This document shows positions 33,835 to 41,863 of a stretch of DNA of 64,000 bases, in pieces. Where the stretch lies: assembly GCF_050107595.1 (NCBI RefSeq), contig NZ_JBNILH010000003.1, positions 310,001 through 374,000 of the forward strand. The letters run 5' to 3'. A program made the position numbers and the translations under genes. Positions within the stretch are counted from its first letter, which is position 1, and every line of letters begins with the position of its first letter. Source of the DNA: Bacillus_AB infantis_C (GTDB lineage Bacteria; Bacillota; Bacilli; Bacillales; Cytobacillaceae). The notes below the pieces were generated by a model. That model made no database searches, had not been told where the DNA came from, and was given only the letters and a program-made list of their open reading frames with translations.

Positions 33835-35052
33835 ATGGAAAAGCTGAATCCTAAAGCCAATACTAAACCCAATATGGATCCAGCCAAACAGTATTTATTT
33901 ATCGCAGGGATCATTCTGGTTGCGTTTAACCTAAGGCCAGCCATCACGTCTTTAGGACCGCTGGTGGGAATCATCCAGGATGATGTCGGCCTGGCGCACT
34001 GGAGTGCAGGACTGCTGATGAGTCTGCCTCTCCTGGTATTTGCATTCATGTCTCCCCTGGTGCCAAAAATTGCTTCGCTCCTGACGAATGAACGGACACT
34101 TCTTATTGGCCTGCTTTCCCTATTCACCGGCATAGCCATCCGCTCGATTCCGATGGCCTTTTTTCTTTTTGCCGGAACTTTCCTGGCCGGATTGGGCATC
34201 GCTATCGGCAATGTTCTTCTGCCTGCTGTTGTAAAGGAGAAGTTTCCGAATAAATTTGGACTGATGACAAGCGTGTATTCAACATCCATGGGATTGATCG
34301 CTTCGCTCGCGTCAGGAATCAGCGTTCCCCTGGCAGTCGATGCCGACCTTGGATGGCAAGGCGCTCAAGGGGTTTGGGCCATCCCGGTAATTGCTGCGTT
34401 CACTGTGTGGCTTTTCCTTTTCAGGTCCCAAAAAAGCAGCCCCGGCAATATTATGCTGAATCCCGGAACAGCTTCAGGACGGATATGGCGGACACCTCTT
34501 GCCTGGCAGCTTGCGCTTTTCATGGGATTTCAGTCTTCCCTATTTTATGTCACGATCTCCTGGCTGCCGGAAATCCTGCATAGCCATGGCATCAGCATCG
34601 CGACAGCAGGGTGGCTCCTATCCTTCACACAGCTGGTAGGTCTGCCGGCCAGCTTTTTCATCCCTGTCCTTGCAGGGAAATATCAATCACAGATCTGGAT
34701 TGCCTTTGCACTCAGCCTTTGTGCGGTCGCCGGCTACAGCGGCCTGCTGTACGGCGCCTCCTACCCTGTCTTGATCATCAGTATCATCCTGATTGGAATC
34801 GCACTTGGCGGCAGCTTCCCTCTCGCCCTCAGCTATATTGGACTTCGTGCCAGAAATGGCAGGCAGGCAGCTGAGTTATCAGGTATGGCCCAATCGACCG
34901 GCTATATCCTTGCCTCCATCGGACCGCTGTTCATCGGGTATTTATTTGATCTGACACATTCATGGACTCTGCCGCTCATTATGCTGATCGGAATTTCAGC
35001 CATTGTAATGGTGTTTGGGATGCTTTCCGGACGGAATCGGTTTGTATCGTAA
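33835..35052 (+). CDS. MFS transporter, CynX/NimT family
   Basis: A 405-residue, twelve-helix major facilitator. N-terminal FNLRPAITSLGPLVGIIQDDVGL is the CynX/NimT family hallmark (LR-P-ait-s-GPl), followed by the PxxPKIASLLTNERTL loop and LGIAIGNVLLPAVVKEKFP. Members export or import cyanate, 2-nitroimidazole or other small anions; substrate here is unknown. Start ATG 33835 with AAGGAATG. About 100 bp downstream of parS. Confidence 0.88.
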   Translation: MEKLNPKANTKPNMDPAKQYLFIAGIILVAFNLRPAITSLGPLVGIIQDDVGLAHWSAGLLMSLPLLVFAFMSPLVPKIASLLTNERTLLIGLLSLFTGIAIRSIPMAFFLFAGTFLAGLGIAIGNVLLPAVVKEKFPNKFGLMTSVYSTSMGLIASLASGISVPLAVDADLGWQGAQGVWAIPVIAAFTVWLFLFRSQKSSPGNIMLNPGTASGRIWRTPLAWQLALFMGFQSSLFYVTISWLPEILHSHGISIATAGWLLSFTQLVGLPASFFIPVLAGKYQSQIWIAFALSLCAVAGYSGLLYGASYPVLIISIILIGIALGGSFPLALSYIGLRARNGRQAAELSGMAQSTGYILASIGPLFIGYLFDLTHSWTLPLIMLIGISAIVMVFGMLSGRNRFVS

Positions 35053-35146
35053 GAAATTTTGGAAAAAGTAATGGAGGATGATTTCAACTTCCTTATAGAA
35101 ATAAAAAATTTTATTATACATACATCTGGAGATTGAGGGGGCACAT

Positions 35147-35704
35147 ATGGATAGTTTAATTGTAGACTTGTATAAAAACTGTAAAGCAAATAATGGGGGG
35201 CATATTTGCTACCTCTACAATAATGAAGAAAACTATATTACCAATGCAGTTTCTTTTATTGTGGCAGGCATAAAAAACGGTGATAATATTCTTCTGCTTG
35301 AAAATGATCGGCATATACGCCAAATCAAAACCAGGCTCGAAAAGGAATTAACCACAGAAGAATTATCTTACCTGCAGGTTATAAATAATTTCGATTTTTA
35401 CTATACCCATGGTAATTTCCATCCGCAGACAGTTGTCGATCAATTTATAAAAAACACTGAAACCCAACTGCAAAAAAGGGCCTCAATCAGTACCTGGGGA
35501 TTTATTGAATGGCGGGAAGACCAGGAAATCTGCAACAGCATAGCAAAATATGAGCAAGAACTTCATAAACACCTAGATGGAAAAGGAATCGTATCTGTTT
35601 GTGTTTATAATGCGGATCGAGTAACCGATTCTTTTCAGCAAGTGCTGCAGGATTGCCATGGTATAGTCATGAATGAGAAAGAAGTTATACATGTGTCTCA
35701 ATAA
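35147..35704 (+). CDS. MEDS-domain protein (DcmR-type sensory domain)
   Basis: A 185-residue stand-alone MEDS domain: GGHICYLYNNEENYITNAVSFIVAGIKNGDNILLLEND, with the glycine/cysteine Walker-like start, and HKHLDGKGIVSVCVYNADRV. MEDS domains occur as sensory modules beside anti-sigma or histidine kinase partners; no partner gene is adjacent. A strong terminator follows the gene, so it is monocistronic. Start ATG 35147 with GAGGGGGC. Confidence 0.82.
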   Translation: MDSLIVDLYKNCKANNGGHICYLYNNEENYITNAVSFIVAGIKNGDNILLLENDRHIRQIKTRLEKELTTEELSYLQVINNFDFYYTHGNFHPQTVVDQFIKNTETQLQKRASISTWGFIEWREDQEICNSIAKYEQELHKHLDGKGIVSVCVYNADRVTDSFQQVLQDCHGIVMNEKEVIHVSQ

Positions 35705-35730
35705 GCAATAAGGTTACCAACTTAAGATTA

Positions 35731-35766
35731 ACTCGCTTCCCCGGTATGCAGGAAGCGAGTTTTTTT
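35731..35766 (+). terminator. Rho-independent terminator after MEDS gene
   Basis: ACTCGCTTCC (35731-35740) and GGAAGCGAGT (35751-35760) form a ten-pair stem, followed by six T. Confidence 0.92.
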
Positions 35767-36230
35767 GAACCCTCCCATCTTATTTACAATAAACGTGCTG
35801 GTTTAAGGGAAGGCCTTAATGCTTTGCCCACCGGTATGTTCAATATGCTTTCATGGTGGAATATATGGGTGAAATTTCGGGAAGGTGCCTCAGAATAACA
35901 GATTAAAATTTTCTGACAATAACAGTTGTGTCCCCCTCCTCTTATAAGTAAGATGGAGATAGAGATGCAAGGAAAGGAGAATCAAGATTCTGCATGTGGC
36001 TGACACTGTAATGACTGGCAATGAACATAAATAAATATAGTCTCATTTCCTTTTTAGTGGGGAGTATGTCCATTTATTCTTATGATCATCATTTCAGGGG
36101 AGCTTGGTGTGGAGTCAAGAACTTTCCATCGGCCATGCAGACACCGTCACAGAGGTCTGCTTTTATTTTCGGGGAATTAGCATTTCTATTGCCCGCAGCC
36201 AAACGTCCCTAATAATTGGGGGTAAAAACT
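35767..36230. other. Intergenic region without a supported gene
   Basis: About 460 bases. One frame of 63 codons (36021-36212) has no ribosome binding site and a non-protein-like composition. Nothing convincing is visible except a GGGGGT ribosome binding site at its right end for the SDR gene. Confidence 0.5.
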
Positions 36231-36986
36231 ATGAGTCATTCTCAAAGAAAAATCGCTCTGGTTACAGGTGCGAGCAGTGAAAATGAAATTGGTACAGCAA
36301 TTTGCCGCAAGCTGGCTTCACAGGATATAGATATATTTTTTACACACTGGCATTCTGATGCTGAGTGGATTGAACAATTTCAGCAGGATATTGCTGATAT
36401 TGGTGTACGCTGCGAGGCACTAAAGGTGGATCTGACAGATGCAAATGCGGCATTGGCCATCTATGAAGAAGCTGCAGGCCGACTGGGCTCTCCGTCCATC
36501 TTGGTTAACAATGCCGCTCATTCTGTTAATAATGATTATAAATCGTTAGATGCAAGCACACTTGACCTTCATTACGCGGTCAATATGAGGTCCACCTTTC
36601 TTCTGTGTGCTGAGTTTGCCCGCCGGTTTAAAGACTCAGGTTCACCGTCTGGCCGCATTATCAACATGACATCCGGTCAGGATATAGCCCCAATGCCAGG
36701 GGAACTGGCTTATGCAGCGACCAAAGGCGCCATTTCTGCTTTTACGAGATCATTAGCACAGGAGCTTGCACCGCTTCGGATTACCGTTAATGCTATCAAT
36801 CCAGGTCCAACCGATTCGACGTGGATGACAGACGGTATCAGAAATCACCTCCTGCCTAAATTTCCAATGGGCCGGATTGGCACACCGGATGATACTGCAC
36901 GTCTTGCTGCCTTCCTGGCAAGCGAAGATGCTGAATGGATCACCGGCCAGATTATCCATTCGGAAGGCGGGTTTATGAGGGGATGA
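36231..36986 (+). CDS. Short-chain dehydrogenase/reductase (FabG-like)
   Basis: A 251-residue SDR. The nucleotide-binding motif is TGASSENEIGTAIC, a longer, variant form of TGxxxGIG; NNAAH follows, the catalytic Ser is in NMTSGQD, and YAATKG carries Tyr and Lys. The C-terminal NAINPGPTDSTWM and GQIIHSEGGF are typical. Start ATG 36231 with GGGGGT; likely NADP(H)-dependent reductase of unknown substrate. Confidence 0.87.
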   Translation: MSHSQRKIALVTGASSENEIGTAICRKLASQDIDIFFTHWHSDAEWIEQFQQDIADIGVRCEALKVDLTDANAALAIYEEAAGRLGSPSILVNNAAHSVNNDYKSLDASTLDLHYAVNMRSTFLLCAEFARRFKDSGSPSGRIINMTSGQDIAPMPGELAYAATKGAISAFTRSLAQELAPLRITVNAINPGPTDSTWMTDGIRNHLLPKFPMGRIGTPDDTARLAAFLASEDAEWITGQIIHSEGGFMRG

Positions 36987-36997
36987 TCCTGCAGCTC

Positions 36998-37046
36998 AAA
37001 AAAGGTGCCTGCCCCCCCTGTTCCGGGCAATGGCACCTCTTTTTTA
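36998..37046. terminator. Bidirectional terminator
   Basis: AAAAAAGGTGCC and GGCACC..TTTTTT form a stem around a C-rich loop; it lies between convergent SDR and DUF3231 genes. Confidence 0.75.
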
Positions 37047-38054
37047 TCAATCCTTCGCCAAGTCCCTGCGATTTGCTGCCAATGGCGGCTGCTCCATCCA
37101 TTCATTTTCAATCATCAGATTTACTCCATCCTCAGATAGCTTGAGGACCTCTCCAGTAAACCGCTCATAATCAATAACCAGATCGCTTCTATTGCTCTCT
37201 GAAATGGCTATTCCATAGTTGCCGATTCCGGCATAAATCCTCAGGCCAAAGTGGAACATCATTAATTTATCTGAAAATGGCGACTCGGTTGATTCGGTTA
37301 CTTCCTGGTCAAAGCCCATGGGGACAGGCAATGAACACATCTCCAAGTAGCGGCTCAGAACCTTTATATGTTTCCGGGAAACTTCCTTTCCTCTTAATAT
37401 ATATTTCCGGACCTTATCTGATTTGGCTACCTGGCTGAAGGCTGAAGCCATACTGATTCCTAAATGATTCGTCTGAATATTTGCATGAAGATTCGTCACC
37501 TCTGACCCGGTGAGGGATTCCCTCCTCCCCAGCCCTTCCAGAATAAAGGACTGCTTATGAACAAACTCCGTTTTTTCCGGATATGGAATGCTTGGCGGGC
37601 GCACACTCAGTCCCTTTTCCAATAACAGCTCATTGGCCTCGGTCTTTAATTCGATTGTTGAGGTTAAGCACTTGGAATAGAATGAATGAATATCAGACCG
37701 CCATGTATTCTGCAGCACCCGGCCATAAGTGGCAAGACCGCCCTTTGCCATATTGTGTATATAGCGCAAATAAAAAACGTCGGAAAACAATCGCTTCGCC
37801 TCTAAATTCACATCTTCCTCCGTAAATCCCTGCGGAATCCGGATGCCTTCTTCTGTAAAGATCTCTTCTATGATCTCCACATGCTGCTGTGATAAGTCTA
37901 AAGCATGGGATGCGAGGTTCTGGATGTCTTCATCTTCAATATGCTGGAGAAAATAATTTAATATACAAACCGCCATACTGTCTGCCATGTAAGAAGCCCA
38001 TAAATAACTCAATTCTGCGGCGGTCAGCTTTAAATGATTGTGATGAGTCTCCAT
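37047..38054 (-). CDS. DUF3231 family protein (second copy)
   Basis: A 335-residue paralog of the protein at 13570, with the same two-repeat four-helix organisation: FTEEDVNLEAKRL in the first half, SPFSDKLMMFHFGL in the second, and MEQPP in the C-terminus. The two share overall length and motif spacing but are clearly diverged. Start ATG 38054 behind AGGAGG. Likely spore-associated, by family inference. Confidence 0.85.
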   Translation of the reverse strand: METHHNHLKLTAAELSYLWASYMADSMAVCILNYFLQHIEDEDIQNLASHALDLSQQHVEIIEEIFTEEGIRIPQGFTEEDVNLEAKRLFSDVFYLRYIHNMAKGGLATYGRVLQNTWRSDIHSFYSKCLTSTIELKTEANELLLEKGLSVRPPSIPYPEKTEFVHKQSFILEGLGRRESLTGSEVTNLHANIQTNHLGISMASAFSQVAKSDKVRKYILRGKEVSRKHIKVLSRYLEMCSLPVPMGFDQEVTESTESPFSDKLMMFHFGLRIYAGIGNYGIAISESNRSDLVIDYERFTGEVLKLSEDGVNLMIENEWMEQPPLAANRRDLAKD

Positions 38055-38253
38055 GCCTTTTCCTCCTATTCAAGTCCACTAATATTTATTATCTCCTGAA
38101 TAAAGAGAAATATGTTTGAACACATACCTAAGGGCTAAAGGGGAAAAGTTCCCTTTTAATAGCATACCCTTCCCAAGTATAAAAGACTTGGAGCCAGACA
38201 CCATCCCACCTTGAAAGTCATATGCTACTAACGTATTCTGCCTTTTAGGAGCG

Positions 38254-38613
38254 ATGTTCTTGTACTCTCATAATCCTTATTCACACCGTTTCTTCAACGG
38301 CCATAGGCATGATGTTAGATATCCATACCCTCATCATGCTGCCAGGCAAAAGTCTTTTTCCAAAGAGGAAGCCGCCGCAATCGCTTTGCTGCTGGGAATC
38401 AATTTTCAAACAAGCCGATTCGATTTGAATGAGTTTTGGCTAGGGGTGAATACAGAGCTCGAACACGGAAAAATCTCAAGCCAAACGAATGTGACAGGCG
38501 ACGACCCACTCATCACGGGAAAAATTGCCCTCGCCCACCTTAACGAGTTTCCAGATTACTACAAACGGTTAAAGGTGCTGGAGAAAGAAGCAAAGGCTTA
38601 TTGGAATAAATGA
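38254..38613 (+). CDS. DUF5661 family protein
   Basis: A 119-residue protein with a His/Tyr-rich N-terminus (YSHNPYSHRFFNGHRHDVRY) and a C-terminal block FDLNEFWLGVNTELEHGKISSQ, DDPLITGKIALAHLNEFPDYYKRL that is the DUF5661 signature. Function unknown. AGGAG precedes it; ATG 38254 is very close to that site, so TTG 38260 may be the true start. A terminator follows. Confidence 0.75.
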   Translation: MFLYSHNPYSHRFFNGHRHDVRYPYPHHAARQKSFSKEEAAAIALLLGINFQTSRFDLNEFWLGVNTELEHGKISSQTNVTGDDPLITGKIALAHLNEFPDYYKRLKVLEKEAKAYWNK

Positions 38614-38614
38614 G

Positions 38615-38648
38615 GTGCCTTTTCCCAAAGGGATAAGGCACTTTCTTT
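38615..38648 (+). terminator. Terminator after DUF5661 gene
   Basis: GTGCCTTTTCCC and GGGATAAGGCAC pair with two mismatches, followed by TTTCTTT. Confidence 0.65.
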
Positions 38649-38678
38649 AGGAATCCTGAGACAGAGAGACAGGTTTCT

Positions 38679-38842
38679 TCACTCTTTTCTTCTATACACA
38701 GCTAAAAGAAGAATAAACACTGTGCCAGCCGCAAAGCCTGCTAAGACACTCAGTGGAAATTCCCTTTTTATAAGACATACAATGAGCCTCCAAGCAAAGC
38801 CCCCACTAAAATGAATACCAATCGCAAAGAGATATTTTTCAC
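38679..38842 (-). pseudogene. Small two-helix membrane protein with a frameshift
   Basis: GTG 38842 follows AAGGGGG and starts MKNISLRLVFILVGALLGGS then YVL and TAA. One base out of frame, KREFPLSVLAGFAAGTVFI then LLLAVYRRKE continues to a stop at 38679, ending in charged residues. The total length is 164 bases, one short of 55 codons, so a single base has probably been lost near the TTATAAAAAGG junction (about 38765-38770). The result would have been a 54-residue membrane protein. Confidence 0.6.
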
Positions 38843-38861
38843 AATGAATCCCCCTTTATAT

Positions 38862-38920
38862 AAAAAAATGCCTGACTCCATCTGCACAGCGTGTATGCGT
38901 TTAGAGTCAGGCACCTTTTT
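38862..38920 (-). terminator. Terminator of ProP-like transporter gene
   Basis: TGCCTGACTC (38869-38878) and GAGTCAGGCA (38904-38913) form a perfect ten-base stem; the minus side ends with a T-run. Confidence 0.85.
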
Positions 38921-40393
38921 CTAATGCTTATTCAACAATCCAGTCAACAATCCTTTACCCAAAACACCTTTCCTGGCAGCTCTTCCTTCATTCTTCCACC
39001 AGTAGGCCCTTTCCGGATTCTTAAGGGCTTCCTTCACCTCGCTCTGGCGTTCAACAACCGGTGCTGAGCCGCGAAGCGAACGGCCTGCTGTCTCTCTTAC
39101 AAACAGAGTGACGATGATGATGCCGAACAGGCACATGCCCATCAGGTAATAAGCGGGCACCATATTATTGCCGGTTACGCTCACCAGCCATGCAACCAGC
39201 AGCGGTGTCGTGCCTCCGAACAGGGACGTTGCTGTATTATATGTAATCGCCAGTGCCCCGTAGCGCACTTTTGTATAAAACAGCGATGGCAGCGTTGCAG
39301 GCAATGATCCCTGCATAGTCGTCAGCAGCATGCCGAGGATCAGCAATCCGAAGAACGCACCATATGTGCTGCCGGAACGGACAAGCATGAAAGCAGGGAT
39401 GCTCAGGACAACCGCGCCAATCAGGCCGGCTTTCAGGATGCGGTTCCGTCCGAATTTGTCGCTCAAATGCCCCATTGCCAATACCATCGGGATCATGACG
39501 ATCATCACAAGAACAAGCATCAGGAGCCCTTTCCCTTCACTGTACCCGAGCTCTTCTGACATATAAGACGGCATATAAGTCAGAACGGTATAACTCATGA
39601 CATTGTAGAAAATAACAATCGCCGTACAAGTCAATAATGCTCTCCAATGTCCGGCAAAAATCTCTTTTAGCGTGACACTTTCATTCTTTTTCTCTTCAAT
39701 CGATTCATTCATCGCCTCAAAAGCCGGCGTTTCACCTAAATGATTACGGAAATAGAAGCCGATGATTCCAAGCGGAGCGGCAATGAAGAACGGAATTCTC
39801 CAGCCCCATGCCGTCATCGCCTCGCTGCCAAGCATAAAGGTCAGCAGCGTAACAAGGCCGGCGCCGGCAATAAAGCCGACCAGTGTCCCAACCTCAAGGC
39901 CGCTGGCCATGAAGCTGCGTTTTTTATCAGGAGTTGTTTCGGTTATGTAGGTCATAGCTCCGGCATATTCCCCGCCGGTTGAAAAACCTTGCACAAGCCT
40001 TGCTGATAATAGTAAAATTTGAGCTGTAATCCCAATCGCTGCAAAGCCCGGGATCAAGCCGATGCTGAGCGTGGAAGCCGCCATCAGGATCATCGTAATG
40101 GCCAGCACATTCTTCCTGCCTATCCGGTCACCAAGCATCCCGAAGAACATACCGCCGAGCGGACGAGCAATAAATGCCACCGCAAACGTGGCAAACGCGT
40201 ATATTAATTGAAAAGATGGGTCAATCTCCGGAAAAAACACCCTGCCCATCGTAACTGCCAAAAATGAATAAATACCAAAATCAAACCACTCCATCGCATT
40301 CCCGATGGATGTCCCCATCATGGACTTCTTCGCCATCGAACTGTCAACAACAGTAATATCTTTTGCTTCTAGAGTCTCTTGCTGTTCCTTCAC
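38921..40393 (-). CDS. MFS metabolite:H+ symporter, ProP-type osmoprotectant transporter
   Basis: A 490-residue twelve-helix transporter of the metabolite/H+ symporter group: GNAMEWFDFGIYSFLAVTMG, GMLGDRIGRKNVLAITMILM, and the GFSTGGEYAGAMTYI segment are close to ProP. It probably imports proline or glycine betaine under osmotic stress, by family similarity. Start GTG 40393 behind AGGAGGGGG. Monocistronic. Confidence 0.88.
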   Translation of the reverse strand: MKEQQETLEAKDITVVDSSMAKKSMMGTSIGNAMEWFDFGIYSFLAVTMGRVFFPEIDPSFQLIYAFATFAVAFIARPLGGMFFGMLGDRIGRKNVLAITMILMAASTLSIGLIPGFAAIGITAQILLLSARLVQGFSTGGEYAGAMTYITETTPDKKRSFMASGLEVGTLVGFIAGAGLVTLLTFMLGSEAMTAWGWRIPFFIAAPLGIIGFYFRNHLGETPAFEAMNESIEEKKNESVTLKEIFAGHWRALLTCTAIVIFYNVMSYTVLTYMPSYMSEELGYSEGKGLLMLVLVMIVMIPMVLAMGHLSDKFGRNRILKAGLIGAVVLSIPAFMLVRSGSTYGAFFGLLILGMLLTTMQGSLPATLPSLFYTKVRYGALAITYNTATSLFGGTTPLLVAWLVSVTGNNMVPAYYLMGMCLFGIIIVTLFVRETAGRSLRGSAPVVERQSEVKEALKNPERAYWWKNEGRAARKGVLGKGLLTGLLNKH

Positions 40394-40525
40394 ATTTCCC
40401 CCTCCTACATACTATCTAACTAACTAGCTTAGTAGGTTTTTCCCTTTATTTGGGGCTTAAAACATAATAGATATCAGAAGAAAGTTTTGGCTGTCAGGAA
40501 GGGAGAAACTTTCTTTGAAGAAAAA

Positions 40526-40550
40526 GAAAAAAGCTGCCTGACCGGCAGCC
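40526..40550. repeat. Family B repeat
   Basis: AAAAAGCTGCC then GGCAGCC (AAAAAGCTGCCTGACCGGCA); it can act as terminator hairpin for the gene cluster ending at 40576. Confidence 0.7.
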
Positions 40551-40575
40551 GCAGTAACCAAATAATAGAAGATTT

Positions 40576-40845
40576 TTATAGCTTTATTACTACCTCAGTT
40601 CCATCCTTCAATTTCGTTTCAACAAGGGTCAATCCGCGATGCTGGGAAATACCTTGCAGGAGCGGCTTTAGATCTTTTCTATCAATTTCAGGGAAGATGA
40701 ACTTGCTTCCATCTTTCTCAATTGCGTTATTTATGAAGCGATTAATCTTTTTGGAGGTAACAATCAGCCCAGCTAAATTCAAAACTGCATAGGGAACAGG
40801 AATGAACAAGCGTTTATCCTTTGCTTTCACCTTGATCTTTAACAT
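40576..40845 (-). CDS. Hypothetical protein of the DUF2089 operon (89 aa)
   Basis: An 89-residue protein starting ATG 40845, two bases after the previous gene's stop. It has KAKDKRLFIPVPYAVLNLAGL and a basic C-terminus, no cysteine, no signal peptide. A short amphipathic helix (PYAVLNLAGLIV) could associate with membrane. It is the third gene of a compact operon headed by the DUF2089 regulator; similar proteins are found in that context in other Bacillaceae. Confidence 0.65.
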   Translation of the reverse strand: MLKIKVKAKDKRLFIPVPYAVLNLAGLIVTSKKINRFINNAIEKDGSKFIFPEIDRKDLKPLLQGISQHRGLTLVETKLKDGTEVVIKL

Positions 40846-40847
40846 AA

Positions 40848-41237
40848 TTATTCAATCACCACGAGCACTTTGTCGCCATTGGCCGAGATGATGTCAACGA
40901 TTTGTCCGTCCAATTCGTTTTCAATGGCTTCAATGAGCAGGTCGATATTGATATCCTTCACATATTTCGCTGCTTCAGGGATTCTTTCGGCGATATTGGT
41001 CCCTACTCTAAGGACAGCCTTAACCAGGTTGATCGGCAAATTCACGTTTACATTATCGCCTTCTTTAGAATTCACACGAATTTTCAGCATTTTATTGCCA
41101 TATGGTACATCTTTTTTTATGGTCACCAGCTCCGGCTGATCTTTGCCTTGCAAGACATTAATCAGCTCACCTGCCTTTTCCTTATCAAGCTTTCCTTCCT
41201 CAACCAGTGTTAAGACCCTTGAAATTTCATCTTTCAT
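40848..41237 (-). CDS. SHOCT-like/YvlB-type protein of the DUF2089 operon
   Basis: A 129-residue protein. N-terminal VLTLVEEGKLDKEKAGELINVL is an SHOCT-like/YvlB N-terminal segment, and the remainder is a beta-rich domain (MLKIRVNSKEGDNVNVNLPINLV). Homologs often accompany DUF2089 regulators and DUF4097 adhesin-like proteins. ATG 41237 lies three bases after the regulator gene's stop. Biochemical role unknown. Confidence 0.7.
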   Translation of the reverse strand: MKDEISRVLTLVEEGKLDKEKAGELINVLQGKDQPELVTIKKDVPYGNKMLKIRVNSKEGDNVNVNLPINLVKAVLRVGTNIAERIPEAAKYVKDINIDLLIEAIENELDGQIVDIISANGDKVLVVIE

Positions 41238-41240
41238 GGC

Positions 41241-41609
41241 CTATTCTTCCTCCTTTAATAACTGAATGGCTTTCTCTGCTGTGATTTCACCTTTTTCAAG
41301 CAGCGATACAATTTTTTTCTTATCCACTTCCGGTTTCTTTTGCGAGGAGTACCCCAGTGCAGAGATGATTTCATCCAGTTTTCCACGGACAGTCGGATAG
41401 GAGATGCCGAGCTCCTTCTCGACTTCTTTGATGTTTCCACGGCATTTAAGGAATATCTCGATAAAATGCAGCTGTTCCTGGCCAAGCGCCGCCAGTCTGG
41501 AAATCTCAAATTCGTTTTCTACCGTGGTTTGGCAATGGCTGCATTGCAGCTTCGTGATCGTCAGCGCGTTTGTGCAAACAGGACAATTAGTGAGTAAAGG
41601 ATACGCCAT
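41241..41609 (-). CDS. DUF2089 family transcriptional regulator
   Basis: A 122-residue protein. The N-terminal zinc ribbon has two CxxC pairs (NCPVCTNALT and QCSHCQ), and a helix-turn-helix follows (EVEKELGISYPTVRGKLDEI) as in DUF2089 proteins. The C-terminal 25 residues repeat the SHOCT-like pattern of the next gene (VSLLEKGEITAEKAIQLL), perhaps an interaction module. Start ATG 41609 behind AAAGGAG. Likely the operon's regulator; a repeated AT-rich element sits upstream. Confidence 0.82.
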   Translation of the reverse strand: MAYPLLTNCPVCTNALTITKLQCSHCQTTVENEFEISRLAALGQEQLHFIEIFLKCRGNIKEVEKELGISYPTVRGKLDEIISALGYSSQKKPEVDKKKIVSLLEKGEITAEKAIQLLKEEE

Positions 41610-41642
41610 ACTGTTCTCCTTTCTTTTAATTAATATCATCAT

Positions 41643-41760
41643 ACAGCAAATATTTAATTTTTAAAATATACATTTAACATTTATTATAAAAAAATCAATT
41701 TTTATTAAATAATTTAACATTTATATTAAATAATTTAATATATACAATAGTTTAATTAGT
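41643..41760. promoter_or_regulatory. AT-rich direct repeats before the DUF2089 operon
   Basis: An almost pure A/T stretch contains ATTTAACATTTAT twice (41672-41684 and 41712-41724), exactly 40 bp apart, plus related AAATAATTTAA units. It lies 34-151 bp upstream of the DUF2089 start. It may combine a promoter with operators for the DUF2089 protein. Confidence 0.5.
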
Positions 41761-41815
41761 AAGACCCAATCTCCATGAAGAACTGGCCGCCATCTTCAGC
41801 TTTACCAAAACCTGC

Positions 41816-41857
41816 AAAAAAGAAAGAGGATGTCCCTAATGGAATATCCTCTTTTTG
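41816..41857 (-). terminator. Terminator after chemotaxis receptor gene
   Basis: AAAGAGGAT and ATCCTCTTT form a stem with T-rich tails on both sides. Confidence 0.7.
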
Positions 41858-41863
41858 CTGTTT

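Noticed and set aside
33783..34289. 168-codon minus-strand frame
   Set aside because: Antisense to the CynX-type transporter start, low-complexity and without a ribosome binding site.
36021..36212. 63-codon plus-strand frame before the SDR gene
   Set aside because: No ribosome binding site and no protein-like composition.
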